Source: Candidatus Aerophobota bacterium (lineage in GTDB: Bacteria > Aerophobota > Aerophobia > Aerophobales > JAGHCO01). Taken from it: a DNA stretch of 23,960 bases. The notes below the pieces were generated by a model. That model saw only the letters and a program-made list of their open reading frames with translations, was not told the DNA's origin and did no database searches. Positions within the stretch are counted from its first letter, which is position 1, and each line of letters starts with the position of its first letter. The translations under genes and the position numbers were made by a program. The DNA is taken from the NCBI GenBank assembly GCA_021160405.1, contig JAGHCO010000126.1:1-23960 (forward strand), written 5' to 3'. Of this stretch, positions 1 to 6,680 are shown piece after piece.

Positions 1-82
1 TTGCCCTCGCTGCTTGTCTATGGCCAGATATATCTGAAACGTATAAAAGAAGAATTCTTGCTTTTTTCTTATCTTTACCCAT
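1..82 (-). CDS. Glycolipid glycosyltransferase (MGDG synthase/MurG-like), N-terminal fragment cut by the window edge
   Basis: Only the first 27 codons lie in the window. The start is ATG at 82-80, overlapping the stop of the upstream acyltransferase gene by 8 nt (ATGGGTAA). The peptide begins MGKDKKKARILLLYVSDISG and continues HRQAARA. A hydrophobic beta strand followed by S-x-x-x-G-H-x-x-A-A is the N-terminal signature of the monogalactosyldiacylglycerol synthase / processive diacylglycerol glucosyltransferase family, where this glycine-histidine loop helps bind the lipid acceptor. Translational coupling to an acyltransferase gene fits a role in membrane lipid or glycolipid synthesis. The ribosome-binding site is weak, as expected for a coupled start. 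The family call rests on about 20 residues; the exact substrate cannot be inferred. Confidence 0.6.
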   Translation of the reverse strand, partial: MGKDKKKARILLLYVSDISGHRQAARA

Positions 83-959
83 TGGTTATATCTATCTTTT
101 TCTTATCTTCAAGTAAAAGCCAGTGATCAGGATAATATCTCAGGTAATCTTCCATAACTCGAGCAAACTTCTGAGCTGCTTGTCTTACAGCTTCTTCTTG
201 GGAAAGATGAGTATTTACTTCAATGGGAGATTCTACCACTCCTTTTTGTTTTCCCGTTTTCCTGTCTCTAATCATAAAAGCAGGAGAAATTAGCGCTTTC
301 ATTCGATAGGCCAATTTAAAGGGACCGGAAGCGAGCATAACTTTTTGATTAAAAAGATCAACCTTCACACCTTCTTTATTTTCCTCATCAGCTAAAATAG
401 CTACTACTTCGTTCCTTTTAAGAGCCTTAATAACTTGCTTTAATTGGTTTATAGAAATAACTTTTATTTTCTTTGCACTCCTTATCTCATTAAACAGCCG
501 ATTGGTAAACGCATTCTTATGGGGTCTTACTAAAAAATTCATTTTATATCCTGCCAGAGCCAGTCCAATTCCTCCCCACTCCCAGTTACCAAAATGAATG
601 GATAAGAGTACGGTTCCCTTCCTTTTTGAGAGAGCATAGTCAAGATTTTCCACTCCTACAGGGGTAACCTGGCGGAAAAATCTTGAAGTGCTAAGTTTAG
701 GTAACCAAAGGAACTCTCTTAAATAGCGAGCAAAATTACGATAAATTAAAAGAGCTATCTTTCTATTCTTCCTTTCCCTCTTCCTTTTATCTAAAATTAA
801 AGCTATATTATTTAAAATTGCTCTTTTATAACCTATGTATTTCCCTCTAGCGAAGAAAAAGAAAAAATCAGCTAATCTTTCTGCTATCCAATAGCTCAAA
901 AAAGAGGGAAGATAACAGGAGAGGAACCCTCCCATTTTGTAAAAAAGAAAAAGGAGCAC
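75..959 (-). CDS. Lysophospholipid acyltransferase, LpxL/HtrB-like (lipid A late acyltransferase family)
   Basis: Inner-membrane acyltransferase that by family would move an acyl chain from acyl-ACP to a lipid A precursor or related glycolipid. The catalytic H-x4-D/E motif is visible as HFGNWEW, and the N-terminus is one hydrophobic anchor (LLFLFYKMGGFLSCYLPSFL) followed by a basic, Arg/Lys-rich helix. Length (294 aa from this start) is normal for the family. The open frame extends to a GTG at 1016, but a near-consensus promoter (TTGACA-17-TATTAT, 1035-1007) sits across that codon, so the transcript should begin near 1000. I therefore prefer the in-frame GTG at 959, preceded by GAGAG; ATG 935 is a further option. 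The stop overlaps the start of a glycosyltransferase gene. Whether the real substrate is lipid A or another lipid is not decided by sequence. Confidence 0.85.
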   Translation of the reverse strand: MLLFLFYKMGGFLSCYLPSFLSYWIAERLADFFFFFARGKYIGYKRAILNNIALILDKRKRERKNRKIALLIYRNFARYLREFLWLPKLSTSRFFRQVTPVGVENLDYALSKRKGTVLLSIHFGNWEWGGIGLALAGYKMNFLVRPHKNAFTNRLFNEIRSAKKIKVISINQLKQVIKALKRNEVVAILADEENKEGVKVDLFNQKVMLASGPFKLAYRMKALISPAFMIRDRKTGKQKGVVESPIEVNTHLSQEEAVRQAAQKFARVMEDYLRYYPDHWLLLEDKKKIDITNG

Positions 960-1006
960 TCTTAAGCTCTCTTTATTAAAATATGCGTAGTAGTTTAGCT
1001 TCCTTA

Positions 1007-1035
1007 ATAATACCACAGGTTCCTGCCACTGTCAA
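1007..1035 (-). promoter_or_regulatory. Sigma-70-type promoter for the acyltransferase gene
   Basis: Read on the minus strand, TTGACA (1035-1030) and TATTAT (1012-1007) are separated by exactly 17 nt. The -35 is perfect and the -10 matches 5 of 6. It covers the upstream GTG at 1016 that would give the longest reading frame, which argues for a later start codon. Confidence 0.7.
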
Positions 1036-1047
1036 GAAATAAATATT

Positions 1048-1075
1048 TTGCCAAGAAAAAAAATATAGGTATAAT
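1048..1075 (+). promoter_or_regulatory. Sigma-70-type promoter for the NIL-ferredoxin gene
   Basis: TTGCCA (1048-1053) and a perfect TATAAT (1070-1075) are 16 nt apart, with the start codon about 30 nt further on. It is divergent from, and only about 12 nt away from, the promoter of the acyltransferase gene. Confidence 0.65.
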
Positions 1076-1104
1076 TAAAAAGACTAAATTTAAAGGAGAA
1101 AGCT

Positions 1105-1509
1105 ATGAATAGAAAAGTGACCTTAGTTTTCCCTCGAGAACTTGTAGGTGAGCCTATTACCTACAGATTAATCAAAAACTACGATTTGGTAGTTAATATT
1201 TTAAAGGCAAAGATTATCCCTTATAAAGAAGGAAAGCTAGATATAGAGATAAGTGGAGAGAAAGATAATCTAAACCGTGGTATAAACTACCTCACCGGGT
1301 TGGGAGTAAAAGTAAAACCCTTAGCTCAACAGATAAAGTGGGACAAAGATAAATGTGTTCACTGTACAGCTTGTGTAGCTCTGTGCCCAGTAGGTGCTTT
1401 TGAAGTAGATAGAAAGGAAAGAACGGTGAGTTTTAATGAAGAAAAATGTATTATTTGTGGAATATGTGCTCTTTCTTGCCCTTATAAAGCTATAGAAATT
1501 CTTTTTTAG
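1105..1509 (+). CDS. NIL-domain, 2x[4Fe-4S] ferredoxin-like protein
   Basis: Small soluble iron-sulfur protein of 134 aa. Residues 1-75 form an ACT-like NIL domain, beginning with a beta strand (KVTLVFPREL), then EPITYRLIKNYDLVVNIL, then a second ferredoxin-fold half. NIL domains are otherwise known at the C-terminus of MetN methionine ABC transporters. Residues 78-134 are a bacterial ferredoxin domain with two cluster motifs, CVHCTACVALCP and CIICGICALSCP. This architecture is widespread in anaerobes; proposed links are to sulfur-amino-acid (homocysteine) synthesis or electron transfer, not proven for this protein. It has a good ribosome-binding site (AAAGGAG) and its own promoter, and is followed by a repeat-filled gap, so it is probably monocistronic. 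Confidence 0.85.
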   Translation: MNRKVTLVFPRELVGEPITYRLIKNYDLVVNILKAKIIPYKEGKLDIEISGEKDNLNRGINYLTGLGVKVKPLAQQIKWDKDKCVHCTACVALCPVGAFEVDRKERTVSFNEEKCIICGICALSCPYKAIEILF

Positions 1510-1523
1510 TAAAAAATGGTAAT

Positions 1524-1612
1524 AGTTCAGCCACTAAGTCACCAAGGCACAGAGGAGGTTAAAAATTTTAAGACCGGTTTACTTGGTGTCTTCGTGCCTT
1601 GGTGGCTGAATA
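1524..1612. repeat. Palindromic dispersed-repeat element (TTCAGCCAC ends)
   Basis: The left half (1526-1556) begins TTCAGCCACTAAGTCACC and continues with an AAGGCAC core. The right half (1581-1610) is a shorter variant in inverted orientation, ending GGTGGCTGAA. The two halves share TTCAGCCAC and CAAGGCAC and can pair as a long imperfect hairpin around an AT-rich centre (TTAAAAATTTTAA). Single copies of the same left-end sequence occur at 9986-10013 and 23895-23935. It looks like a small non-coding dispersed element; I see no coding capacity. Confidence 0.7.
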
Positions 1613-1627
1613 AAAGTAGCAGTAACA

Positions 1628-1746
1628 ATGAGTAGAGGAATAGATAGCTCAGTAGCTGTTTACCTATTATCAAAAGAGATAGTCAGGAAATTTGCTTTGT
1701 TCCAGAAAATAATTATAATGAGTTTTTAAAAACAAAGACCTGTTAA
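1628..1746 (+). pseudogene. mnmA: Relic of tRNA 2-thiouridylase mnmA (large internal deletion)
   Basis: Two pieces of an MnmA protein survive in the gap before nrdJ. From ATG 1628 the frame reads MSRGIDSSVAVYLLSKE, matching the N-terminal PP-loop (SGGVDSSVAAYLL) that binds ATP. From 1681, two bases out of register, a second frame reads SQEICFVPENNYNEFLK up to a TAA at 1744, matching the internal SQ-D/E-ICF-V/I-P motif that normally lies roughly 180 residues later. Everything between and after is missing, and the second glycine of the PP-loop has become arginine. The gene is plainly dead; a functional copy is presumably elsewhere. The relic carries a promoter that appears to serve nrdJ. Confidence 0.75.
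1692..1719 (+). promoter_or_regulatory. Putative nrdJ promoter inside the mnmA relic
   Basis: TTGCTT (1692-1697) and a perfect TATAAT (1714-1719) are 16 nt apart, about 70 nt ahead of the nrdJ start codon. It lies wholly within the surviving SQEICFV segment of the dead mnmA gene. No cobalamin riboswitch core or paired NrdR-box is evident to me in the leader. Confidence 0.5.
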
Positions 1747-1786
1747 TTTATATAACTAAACGAGAGAAATTAAAAAGGAGTATACT

Positions 1787-4051
1787 ATGAGTAAAGATTC
1801 TAATGAGGAGATAAGTTTATCAAATAATGCATTGATAGTTTTGGAAAAAAGATATTTGAAAAAGGATAAGAAGGGCAAAGTCATAGAAACTCCTAAAGAA
1901 ATGTTTAGAAGAGTGGCTTCTAATGTAGCCTTCTCAGATAGAGCATACGGAAAAAGTTCAAAACAGATAAAACAAAGTGAAGATGAATTTTATCAAATTA
2001 TGTCTAAGCTGGAGTTTTTACCTAATTCTCCCACCTTAATGAATGCTGGTACTCCTTTGCAGCAACTTTCTGCTTGCTTTGTTTTATCTGTTGATGATTC
2101 TATTGATTCCATTTATGAGACTATAAAGCAGGGAGCTTTAATTCATAAAAGTGGTGGAGGAACAGGGTTTTCCTTTAGTAAAATAAGACCTAAGGGAAGT
2201 CTTGTAGGCACAACTTCAGGAGTAGCCAGTGGCCCGGTTTCCTTTATGAAGGTATTTAATGCCAGTACCGAGGCAATTAAACAGGGGGGAAGGAGAAGGG
2301 GAGCTAATATAGGAATACTAAATGTGAATCATCCTGATATTTTAGAGTTTATTACCTCTAAGGAAAAAGAGGAGAGTTTAAATAATTTTAACATTTCTGT
2401 AGCTGTTAGTGATGAATTCATGGAATCTGCTCAAAGGGGACAAGATTACAACTTAATTGATCCTTGTACAAAGAAGGTTTCGGGAAAACTCAATGCTACA
2501 GAAGTCTTAAACAAAATAGTGGAAATGGCCTGGAGCAACGGAGAGCCTGGTTTGGTTTTTCTGGATAGGATAAACAGAGATAACCCCACCCCTCAAGTGG
2601 GGAAAATAGAATCAACAAATCCCTGCGGTGAGCAGCCCCTGCTCCCGTATGAAAGTTGTAACTTAGGAAGTATTAATTTGGCCAAAATGTCAGAGAAAGG
2701 TGAAATTGACTGGGATAAGTTAAAAAGAACAGTTCATATTGCTGTCCACTTTCTGGATAATGTAATTGATGCCAATAAATACCCTCTGCCCCAGATTGCT
2801 AAAAATACAAAGGCTAACAGAAAAATTGGTTTAGGAGTAATGGGTTTTGCCGATATGTTAATAAACTTAAGCATCCCCTATAACTCTAAAAGGGCTTTGG
2901 GTTTAGCTGAAAAAGTAATGAGTTTTATTCAAGATGAGTCTAAGAAAGCCTCGCAGAATTTAGCTAAGGAAAGAGGGGTGTTTCCCAACTTCAAGGGAAG
3001 CAGGTGGGAGAAAGAAGGCTTAAAGCTAAGAAATGCCACTACCACCACTATCGCTCCTACTGGAAGTATAAGTATGATTGCTAACTGCTCATCAGGAATA
3101 GAACCTCTATTTAGTATACTTTACTATAAACAGGTTTTAGGAGGAGAAAAACTTTTATACGTAAATGAACAATTTGAAAGAATTGCCAGGGAAAAAGGAT
3201 TTTATTCTTCAGAGTTGATACAAGAGATAGCTAATAATAAAGGCTCATGTCAGCAAATTTCAAAAATTCCTCTATCCATAAGAAAAATATTTGTTACGGC
3301 CTTGGATATATCTTTCGAAGATCATATTAAAATGCAAGCTTGTTTTCAAAAGTATACAGATAACGCTGTTTCTAAAACTATAAATTTTCCAAATCGGGTT
3401 AGAAAGGAAGAAGTAAAAAGAGCCTTTATTCTTGCTTATAAGATGGGGTGTAAAGGAATAACTATTTATCGAGATAAAAGTAGAGAGGAACAGGTGATAA
3501 AAATGGGAGCTAACAAAGAAAAATCAAAGAAAGAAATTATTCCTCGTCCTCGGGGTAGGGTAACTTATGGAACAACCAGAGAAATGAGAACTGGTTGTGG
3601 AGATCTCTATGTCACCATAAATGAGGATAAGGAAGGAAACCCATTTGAAGTATTTGCCCGATTAGGCAAATCGGGTGGGTGTGCTGCCTCTCAAACAGAA
3701 GCCATAGGTAGATTAGTCTCTTTGGGGTTAAGATCTGGTATTCCCTGGGAGCTAATAGTTAAACAACTTAAAGGGATAAGTTGTGATCGACCCTGGGGAT
3801 TTGGGAAAAATAAAGTGCTTTCTTGTGCCGATGCTGTAGGCAAAGCTATTGAGCTGTATCAAGCGGAAAAGAAAGCTCCTTTGCCTTTAAGTGAACCTCC
3901 AGTTAAAAAGATCTCTCCCGAAAGCGAAAGGGGAGGTACTAGAGGTTCAGGAAGATGGATAGGTGCTTGTCCTCAATGTGGAAGCAGTGCTATTGAATAT
4001 GAGGGAGGGTGCTTTGTCTGCAGGTCCTGCGGGTATACAGAATGCGAGTAA
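1787..4051 (+). CDS. nrdJ: Adenosylcobalamin-dependent (class II) ribonucleotide reductase
   Basis: Reduces ribonucleotides to deoxyribonucleotides using adenosylcobalamin to generate the thiyl radical, so it needs no oxygen and no separate radical subunit. The 754-aa protein has the NrdJ barrel landmarks in order: SPTLMNAGTPLQQLSACFVL (first redox cysteine, about residue 97), GGGTGFSFSKIRP, the finger-loop NPCGEQPLLPYESCNLG with the radical-bearing cysteine near residue 280, LGVMGFADML, and the phosphate-binding APTGSIS. The C-terminal tail holds a zinc-ribbon-like set, CPQCGS...GGCFVCRSCGYTEC, as in other NrdJ proteins, where tail cysteines re-reduce the active site. No ATP-cone is obvious at the N-terminus. 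The ribosome-binding site is strong (AAAAAGGAG). It is followed by spoVG with its own possible promoter. Confidence 0.95.
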   Translation: MSKDSNEEISLSNNALIVLEKRYLKKDKKGKVIETPKEMFRRVASNVAFSDRAYGKSSKQIKQSEDEFYQIMSKLEFLPNSPTLMNAGTPLQQLSACFVLSVDDSIDSIYETIKQGALIHKSGGGTGFSFSKIRPKGSLVGTTSGVASGPVSFMKVFNASTEAIKQGGRRRGANIGILNVNHPDILEFITSKEKEESLNNFNISVAVSDEFMESAQRGQDYNLIDPCTKKVSGKLNATEVLNKIVEMAWSNGEPGLVFLDRINRDNPTPQVGKIESTNPCGEQPLLPYESCNLGSINLAKMSEKGEIDWDKLKRTVHIAVHFLDNVIDANKYPLPQIAKNTKANRKIGLGVMGFADMLINLSIPYNSKRALGLAEKVMSFIQDESKKASQNLAKERGVFPNFKGSRWEKEGLKLRNATTTTIAPTGSISMIANCSSGIEPLFSILYYKQVLGGEKLLYVNEQFERIAREKGFYSSELIQEIANNKGSCQQISKIPLSIRKIFVTALDISFEDHIKMQACFQKYTDNAVSKTINFPNRVRKEEVKRAFILAYKMGCKGITIYRDKSREEQVIKMGANKEKSKKEIIPRPRGRVTYGTTREMRTGCGDLYVTINEDKEGNPFEVFARLGKSGGCAASQTEAIGRLVSLGLRSGIPWELIVKQLKGISCDRPWGFGKNKVLSCADAVGKAIELYQAEKKAPLPLSEPPVKKISPESERGGTRGSGRWIGACPQCGSSAIEYEGGCFVCRSCGYTECE

Positions 4052-4061
4052 AAAAATATTA

Positions 4062-4089
4062 TTGACGGGAAAAATTTAAGTGATAAACT
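4062..4089 (+). promoter_or_regulatory. Possible promoter for spoVG-glnA
   Basis: TTGACG (4062-4067) is followed after 16 nt by TAAACT (4084-4089), in the 64-nt gap between nrdJ and spoVG. The -35 matches 5 of 6, the -10 only 4 of 6, so this is a moderate candidate. Confidence 0.4.
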
Positions 4090-4115
4090 AAACTACTATT
4101 TCAAGGAGGGATAGA

Positions 4116-4382
4116 GTGAGAATCTCGGAAGTTAAGGTAAGAAGAGTTGAAGGAAAAGATAGGTTTAAAGCCTGGGTAACAGTTACTTTTGATGATTCTT
4201 TCCGTGTCCATGGGTTAAAGGTAATTGAGGGGAGGAAAGGACTTTTTGTAGCAATGCCCTCCCGCAGGCTACCCAATGGTGAGTTTATAGATACTGCCTA
4301 TCCTCTTAACCAAGAATTAAGAGAAACAATCCAAAGGGAAGTTCTGGAGGAATATAATCAAAATTCCAGTGAAATATCTTAA
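4116..4382 (+). CDS. spoVG: SpoVG family regulatory/nucleic-acid-binding protein
   Basis: An 88-aa protein with the SpoVG fold from end to end: MRISEVKVRRVEGKDRFKAW, a VTFDDSFRVHGLKVIEG stretch, and the family signature GLFVAMPSRRLPNGEF near residues 43-58. SpoVG was named for sporulation in Bacillus but occurs in many non-sporulating bacteria, where studied homologues bind DNA and RNA. It is not by itself evidence for spore formation here. The start is GTG with an excellent ribosome-binding site (AAGGAGGG). It lies 23 nt before glnA and is probably co-transcribed with it. Confidence 0.95.
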   Translation: MRISEVKVRRVEGKDRFKAWVTVTFDDSFRVHGLKVIEGRKGLFVAMPSRRLPNGEFIDTAYPLNQELRETIQREVLEEYNQNSSEIS

Positions 4383-4405
4383 TATCCGGGATACAGGAGG
4401 AATAA

Positions 4406-5740
4406 ATGATTAATAAAAGTAAGGAGTGGGTATTAGAAGAGGTAAAAAGAAAAGAGGTAAAATTTATATACCTCTGGTTTACTGATATATTAGGTTCTCT
4501 AAAGAGTTTTGCTATTACAGCGGAAGAGCTGGAGGGAGCTTTAGAAAGGGGGGTTGGTTTTGATGGTTCATCTATTGAAGGGTTCGCTCGAATTGAGGAA
4601 AGTGATATGATCGCTATGCCTGATCCCTCCACTTTTTGTTTTCTCCCTCAGGATTCCAATGATCCTGGGATGTCAGTAAGAATGTTTTGTGATATTCTGG
4701 AGCCGGACAGAAGTTTTTATCAGAACGATCCACGTTATGTATTGAAAAAAAACTTGAAAAGAGCTTCTGACTTAGGATACACCTTTTATGTAGGGCCGGA
4801 ACTGGAGTATTTTTATTTTTGCTCTCCTGATATACCCCCAAGAGGATTAGATGAAGGTGGTTATTTTGATCTTATTCCACAAGACGTAGCAAAGAATCTT
4901 CGCAAAGAGACAGTGCTTACCTTAGAAAAAATGGGAATAAGAGTAGAGTGTTCTCATCATGAAGTTGCTCCAAGCCAACATGAAATTGACTTAAGATACA
5001 CCGATGCTTTAACCATGGCTGATAACACTATAACTTATCGTCTGATAGTCAAGGAAATCGCTCTAAAGCACGGTGTTTATGCCACTTTTATGCCTAAGCC
5101 TATTTATGGAGAAAACGGCAGTGGTATGCACACTCATCAATCTCTATTTAAGGGAGAAAGAAACGCTTTTTTTGATCCCGAGGATAAGTATCATCTTTCG
5201 GAAGTAGCTAAAAGATACATCGCTGGTTTATTAAGACATGTCCCTGAGTTTACCTTAATCACCAACCAGTGGGTTAACTCTTACAAAAGGTTAGTTCCCG
5301 GATATGAAGCTCCTACATATCTTTCCTGGGCCTTGCGAAATAGGTCTGATTTAATAAGAGTGCCTGTGTATCAGCCAGGAAAGGAGAAGGCTACCCGCGT
5401 GGAGTTAAGATCTCCAGATCCTGCTTGTAATCCTTATCTTGCCTTTGCCGTGATGCTCTCAGCAGGATTAGAAGGAATAGAGAAGGAATATGAGTTTGTG
5501 AAGCCTGTGGAAAGAAATGTTTACGAGATGAGTGAAGAGGAAAGAAAGAGAGAAGGAATAGGCCAGCTTCCTGAGAACTTATGGGAGGCAATAAAGGTAG
5601 CCGAGAAAAGTGAGTGGTTAAGAAAAACTTTGGGTGACCCTTTATTCTTTAAGTTCATAGAGAATAAAAAAATAGAATGGGAAAAATACCGCTCTCAGGT
5701 TACCTCCTATGAGCTGGAACAATACCTTCCCATCCTCTAA
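4406..5740 (+). CDS. glnA: Glutamine synthetase, type I (GSI-alpha-like length)
   Basis: Condenses glutamate and ammonia to glutamine with ATP; cytoplasmic dodecamer in this family. The 444-aa length matches the shorter GSI-alpha enzymes of Firmicutes and Thermotogales rather than the about 470-aa GSI-beta enzymes. Landmarks are FDGSSIEGF (residues 51-59), the metal-ligand stretch GPELEYF, MPKPIYGENGSGMHTHQSLF (ATP and glutamate sites, about 230-249), and NRSDLIRVP with the RVELRSPDPACNPYLAFA block. The region holding the adenylylated tyrosine of GSI-beta enzymes reads RNVYEMSEEERK, as in alpha-type proteins, so feedback regulation is more likely than adenylylation (inference). It has a strong ribosome-binding site (CAGGAGG), with spoVG just upstream and era 4 nt downstream. 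Confidence 0.96.
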   Translation: MINKSKEWVLEEVKRKEVKFIYLWFTDILGSLKSFAITAEELEGALERGVGFDGSSIEGFARIEESDMIAMPDPSTFCFLPQDSNDPGMSVRMFCDILEPDRSFYQNDPRYVLKKNLKRASDLGYTFYVGPELEYFYFCSPDIPPRGLDEGGYFDLIPQDVAKNLRKETVLTLEKMGIRVECSHHEVAPSQHEIDLRYTDALTMADNTITYRLIVKEIALKHGVYATFMPKPIYGENGSGMHTHQSLFKGERNAFFDPEDKYHLSEVAKRYIAGLLRHVPEFTLITNQWVNSYKRLVPGYEAPTYLSWALRNRSDLIRVPVYQPGKEKATRVELRSPDPACNPYLAFAVMLSAGLEGIEKEYEFVKPVERNVYEMSEEERKREGIGQLPENLWEAIKVAEKSEWLRKTLGDPLFFKFIENKKIEWEKYRSQVTSYELEQYLPIL

Positions 5741-5744
5741 AAAT

Positions 5745-6671
5745 ATGGAAAATAAAGTGGAGAAGTTTAAGTCAGGATTTGTTACTTTAATAGGAAGACC
5801 AAATGTGGGTAAATCCACCTTGCTTAACTATTTAGTGGGGGAAAAAATTGCTATTGTATCCTCTCGGCCTCAGACTACGAGGAATATCATTCGGGGAATA
5901 GTAACCTTTGACGAAGCTCAAGTAATCTTTTTAGACACGCCAGGCATAATTAATCTTAATCAGGTTAAAACTCCCATCGATAGATATATAATTGAGGAGG
6001 CTCTTAAAAGTCTGGAAGGGGTGGACTTAATAATTGTGATGGTGGAGCCCTTTGCTATCTCAAAGGAGGATGAGTTTATCAAGTTCATCAAGGTTATCCT
6101 GCAGGATTTAAAAGGAGTAAAAAAGCCTGTTTTTTTAGCTATAAACAAGATGGACAAGGTAAAAAAAATCCAATTGGACTCTTTGCAAAAAGAATATAGA
6201 GCTCTTTTCCCTTTTACTCAAATTATTCCCATCTCAGCTAAAAAGGGAACTAATCTCTCTATCCTAATGGGAGAGGTTATTCAACATCTTCCTTCTCATC
6301 CTGCTTATTATTCATCAAATTTAATTACTGATCAACCTGAGCGCATTTTAGTGGCGGAACTAATTAGAGAAAAGATTTTCCTTCTTACCCGGCAAGAAAT
6401 ACCCTATTCAACGTTAATCAAAGTAGAAAGTTTTGAGGAAAGAAATAAAAATTTAATTTATATTAGAGCAACTATCTATGTAGAACATCCCTCACAAAAA
6501 GGTATTCTCATTGGCAAAGGCGGGGGTAGGATAAAGCAAATAGGAAAATTAGCTCGGGAGGAAATAGAAGAGCGTTTGGGCTGTAGAATTTATTTAGACC
6601 TTCGAGTGGGGATAAAGAAGAAATGGCGTAGACGAAAAGAATCTTTAAAAGAATTGGGATACCAAATTTGA
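5745..6671 (+). CDS. era: GTPase Era, 16S rRNA-binding ribosome assembly factor
   Basis: Era binds the 3' end of 16S rRNA and checks 30S maturation at the membrane. All five G motifs are present: GRPNVGKST (G1, about residues 16-24), TTRNIIRG (G2), DTPGI (G3), NKMD (G4, about 133) and SAKKGT (G5). The C-terminal KH domain includes ILIGKGGGRIKQIGKLAREE and ends with the typical KKKWRRRKESLKELGY. I chose ATG 5745 (308 aa), which puts the G1 motif the usual distance from the N-terminus. An earlier in-frame ATG at 5709 inside glnA would add 12 residues unlike the family. No clear ribosome-binding site is seen at either, so translation is probably coupled to glnA. The gene ends only 9 nt from the convergent proB. 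Confidence 0.95.
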   Translation: MENKVEKFKSGFVTLIGRPNVGKSTLLNYLVGEKIAIVSSRPQTTRNIIRGIVTFDEAQVIFLDTPGIINLNQVKTPIDRYIIEEALKSLEGVDLIIVMVEPFAISKEDEFIKFIKVILQDLKGVKKPVFLAINKMDKVKKIQLDSLQKEYRALFPFTQIIPISAKKGTNLSILMGEVIQHLPSHPAYYSSNLITDQPERILVAELIREKIFLLTRQEIPYSTLIKVESFEERNKNLIYIRATIYVEHPSQKGILIGKGGGRIKQIGKLAREEIEERLGCRIYLDLRVGIKKKWRRRKESLKELGYQI

Positions 6672-6680
6672 GCGTTTAAT

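Noticed and set aside
1524..1612. CRISPR array or integron-type attachment site
   Set aside because: There are only two facing halves with unequal sequence, no regularly spaced direct repeats, and no cas or integrase gene nearby.
1510..1786. Cobalamin riboswitch ahead of the B12-dependent nrdJ
   Set aside because: No B12-box-like core or multi-stem layout is visible; the gap is accounted for by the palindromic repeat and the mnmA relic.
4088..4276. Minus-strand open frame opposite spoVG
   Set aside because: It lies entirely antisense to a well-supported conserved gene and has no recognisable motif.
4116..4382. spoVG as evidence of a sporulating organism
   Set aside because: SpoVG is common in non-sporulating bacteria, and the LpxL-like protein points to a diderm; no other sporulation gene is present.
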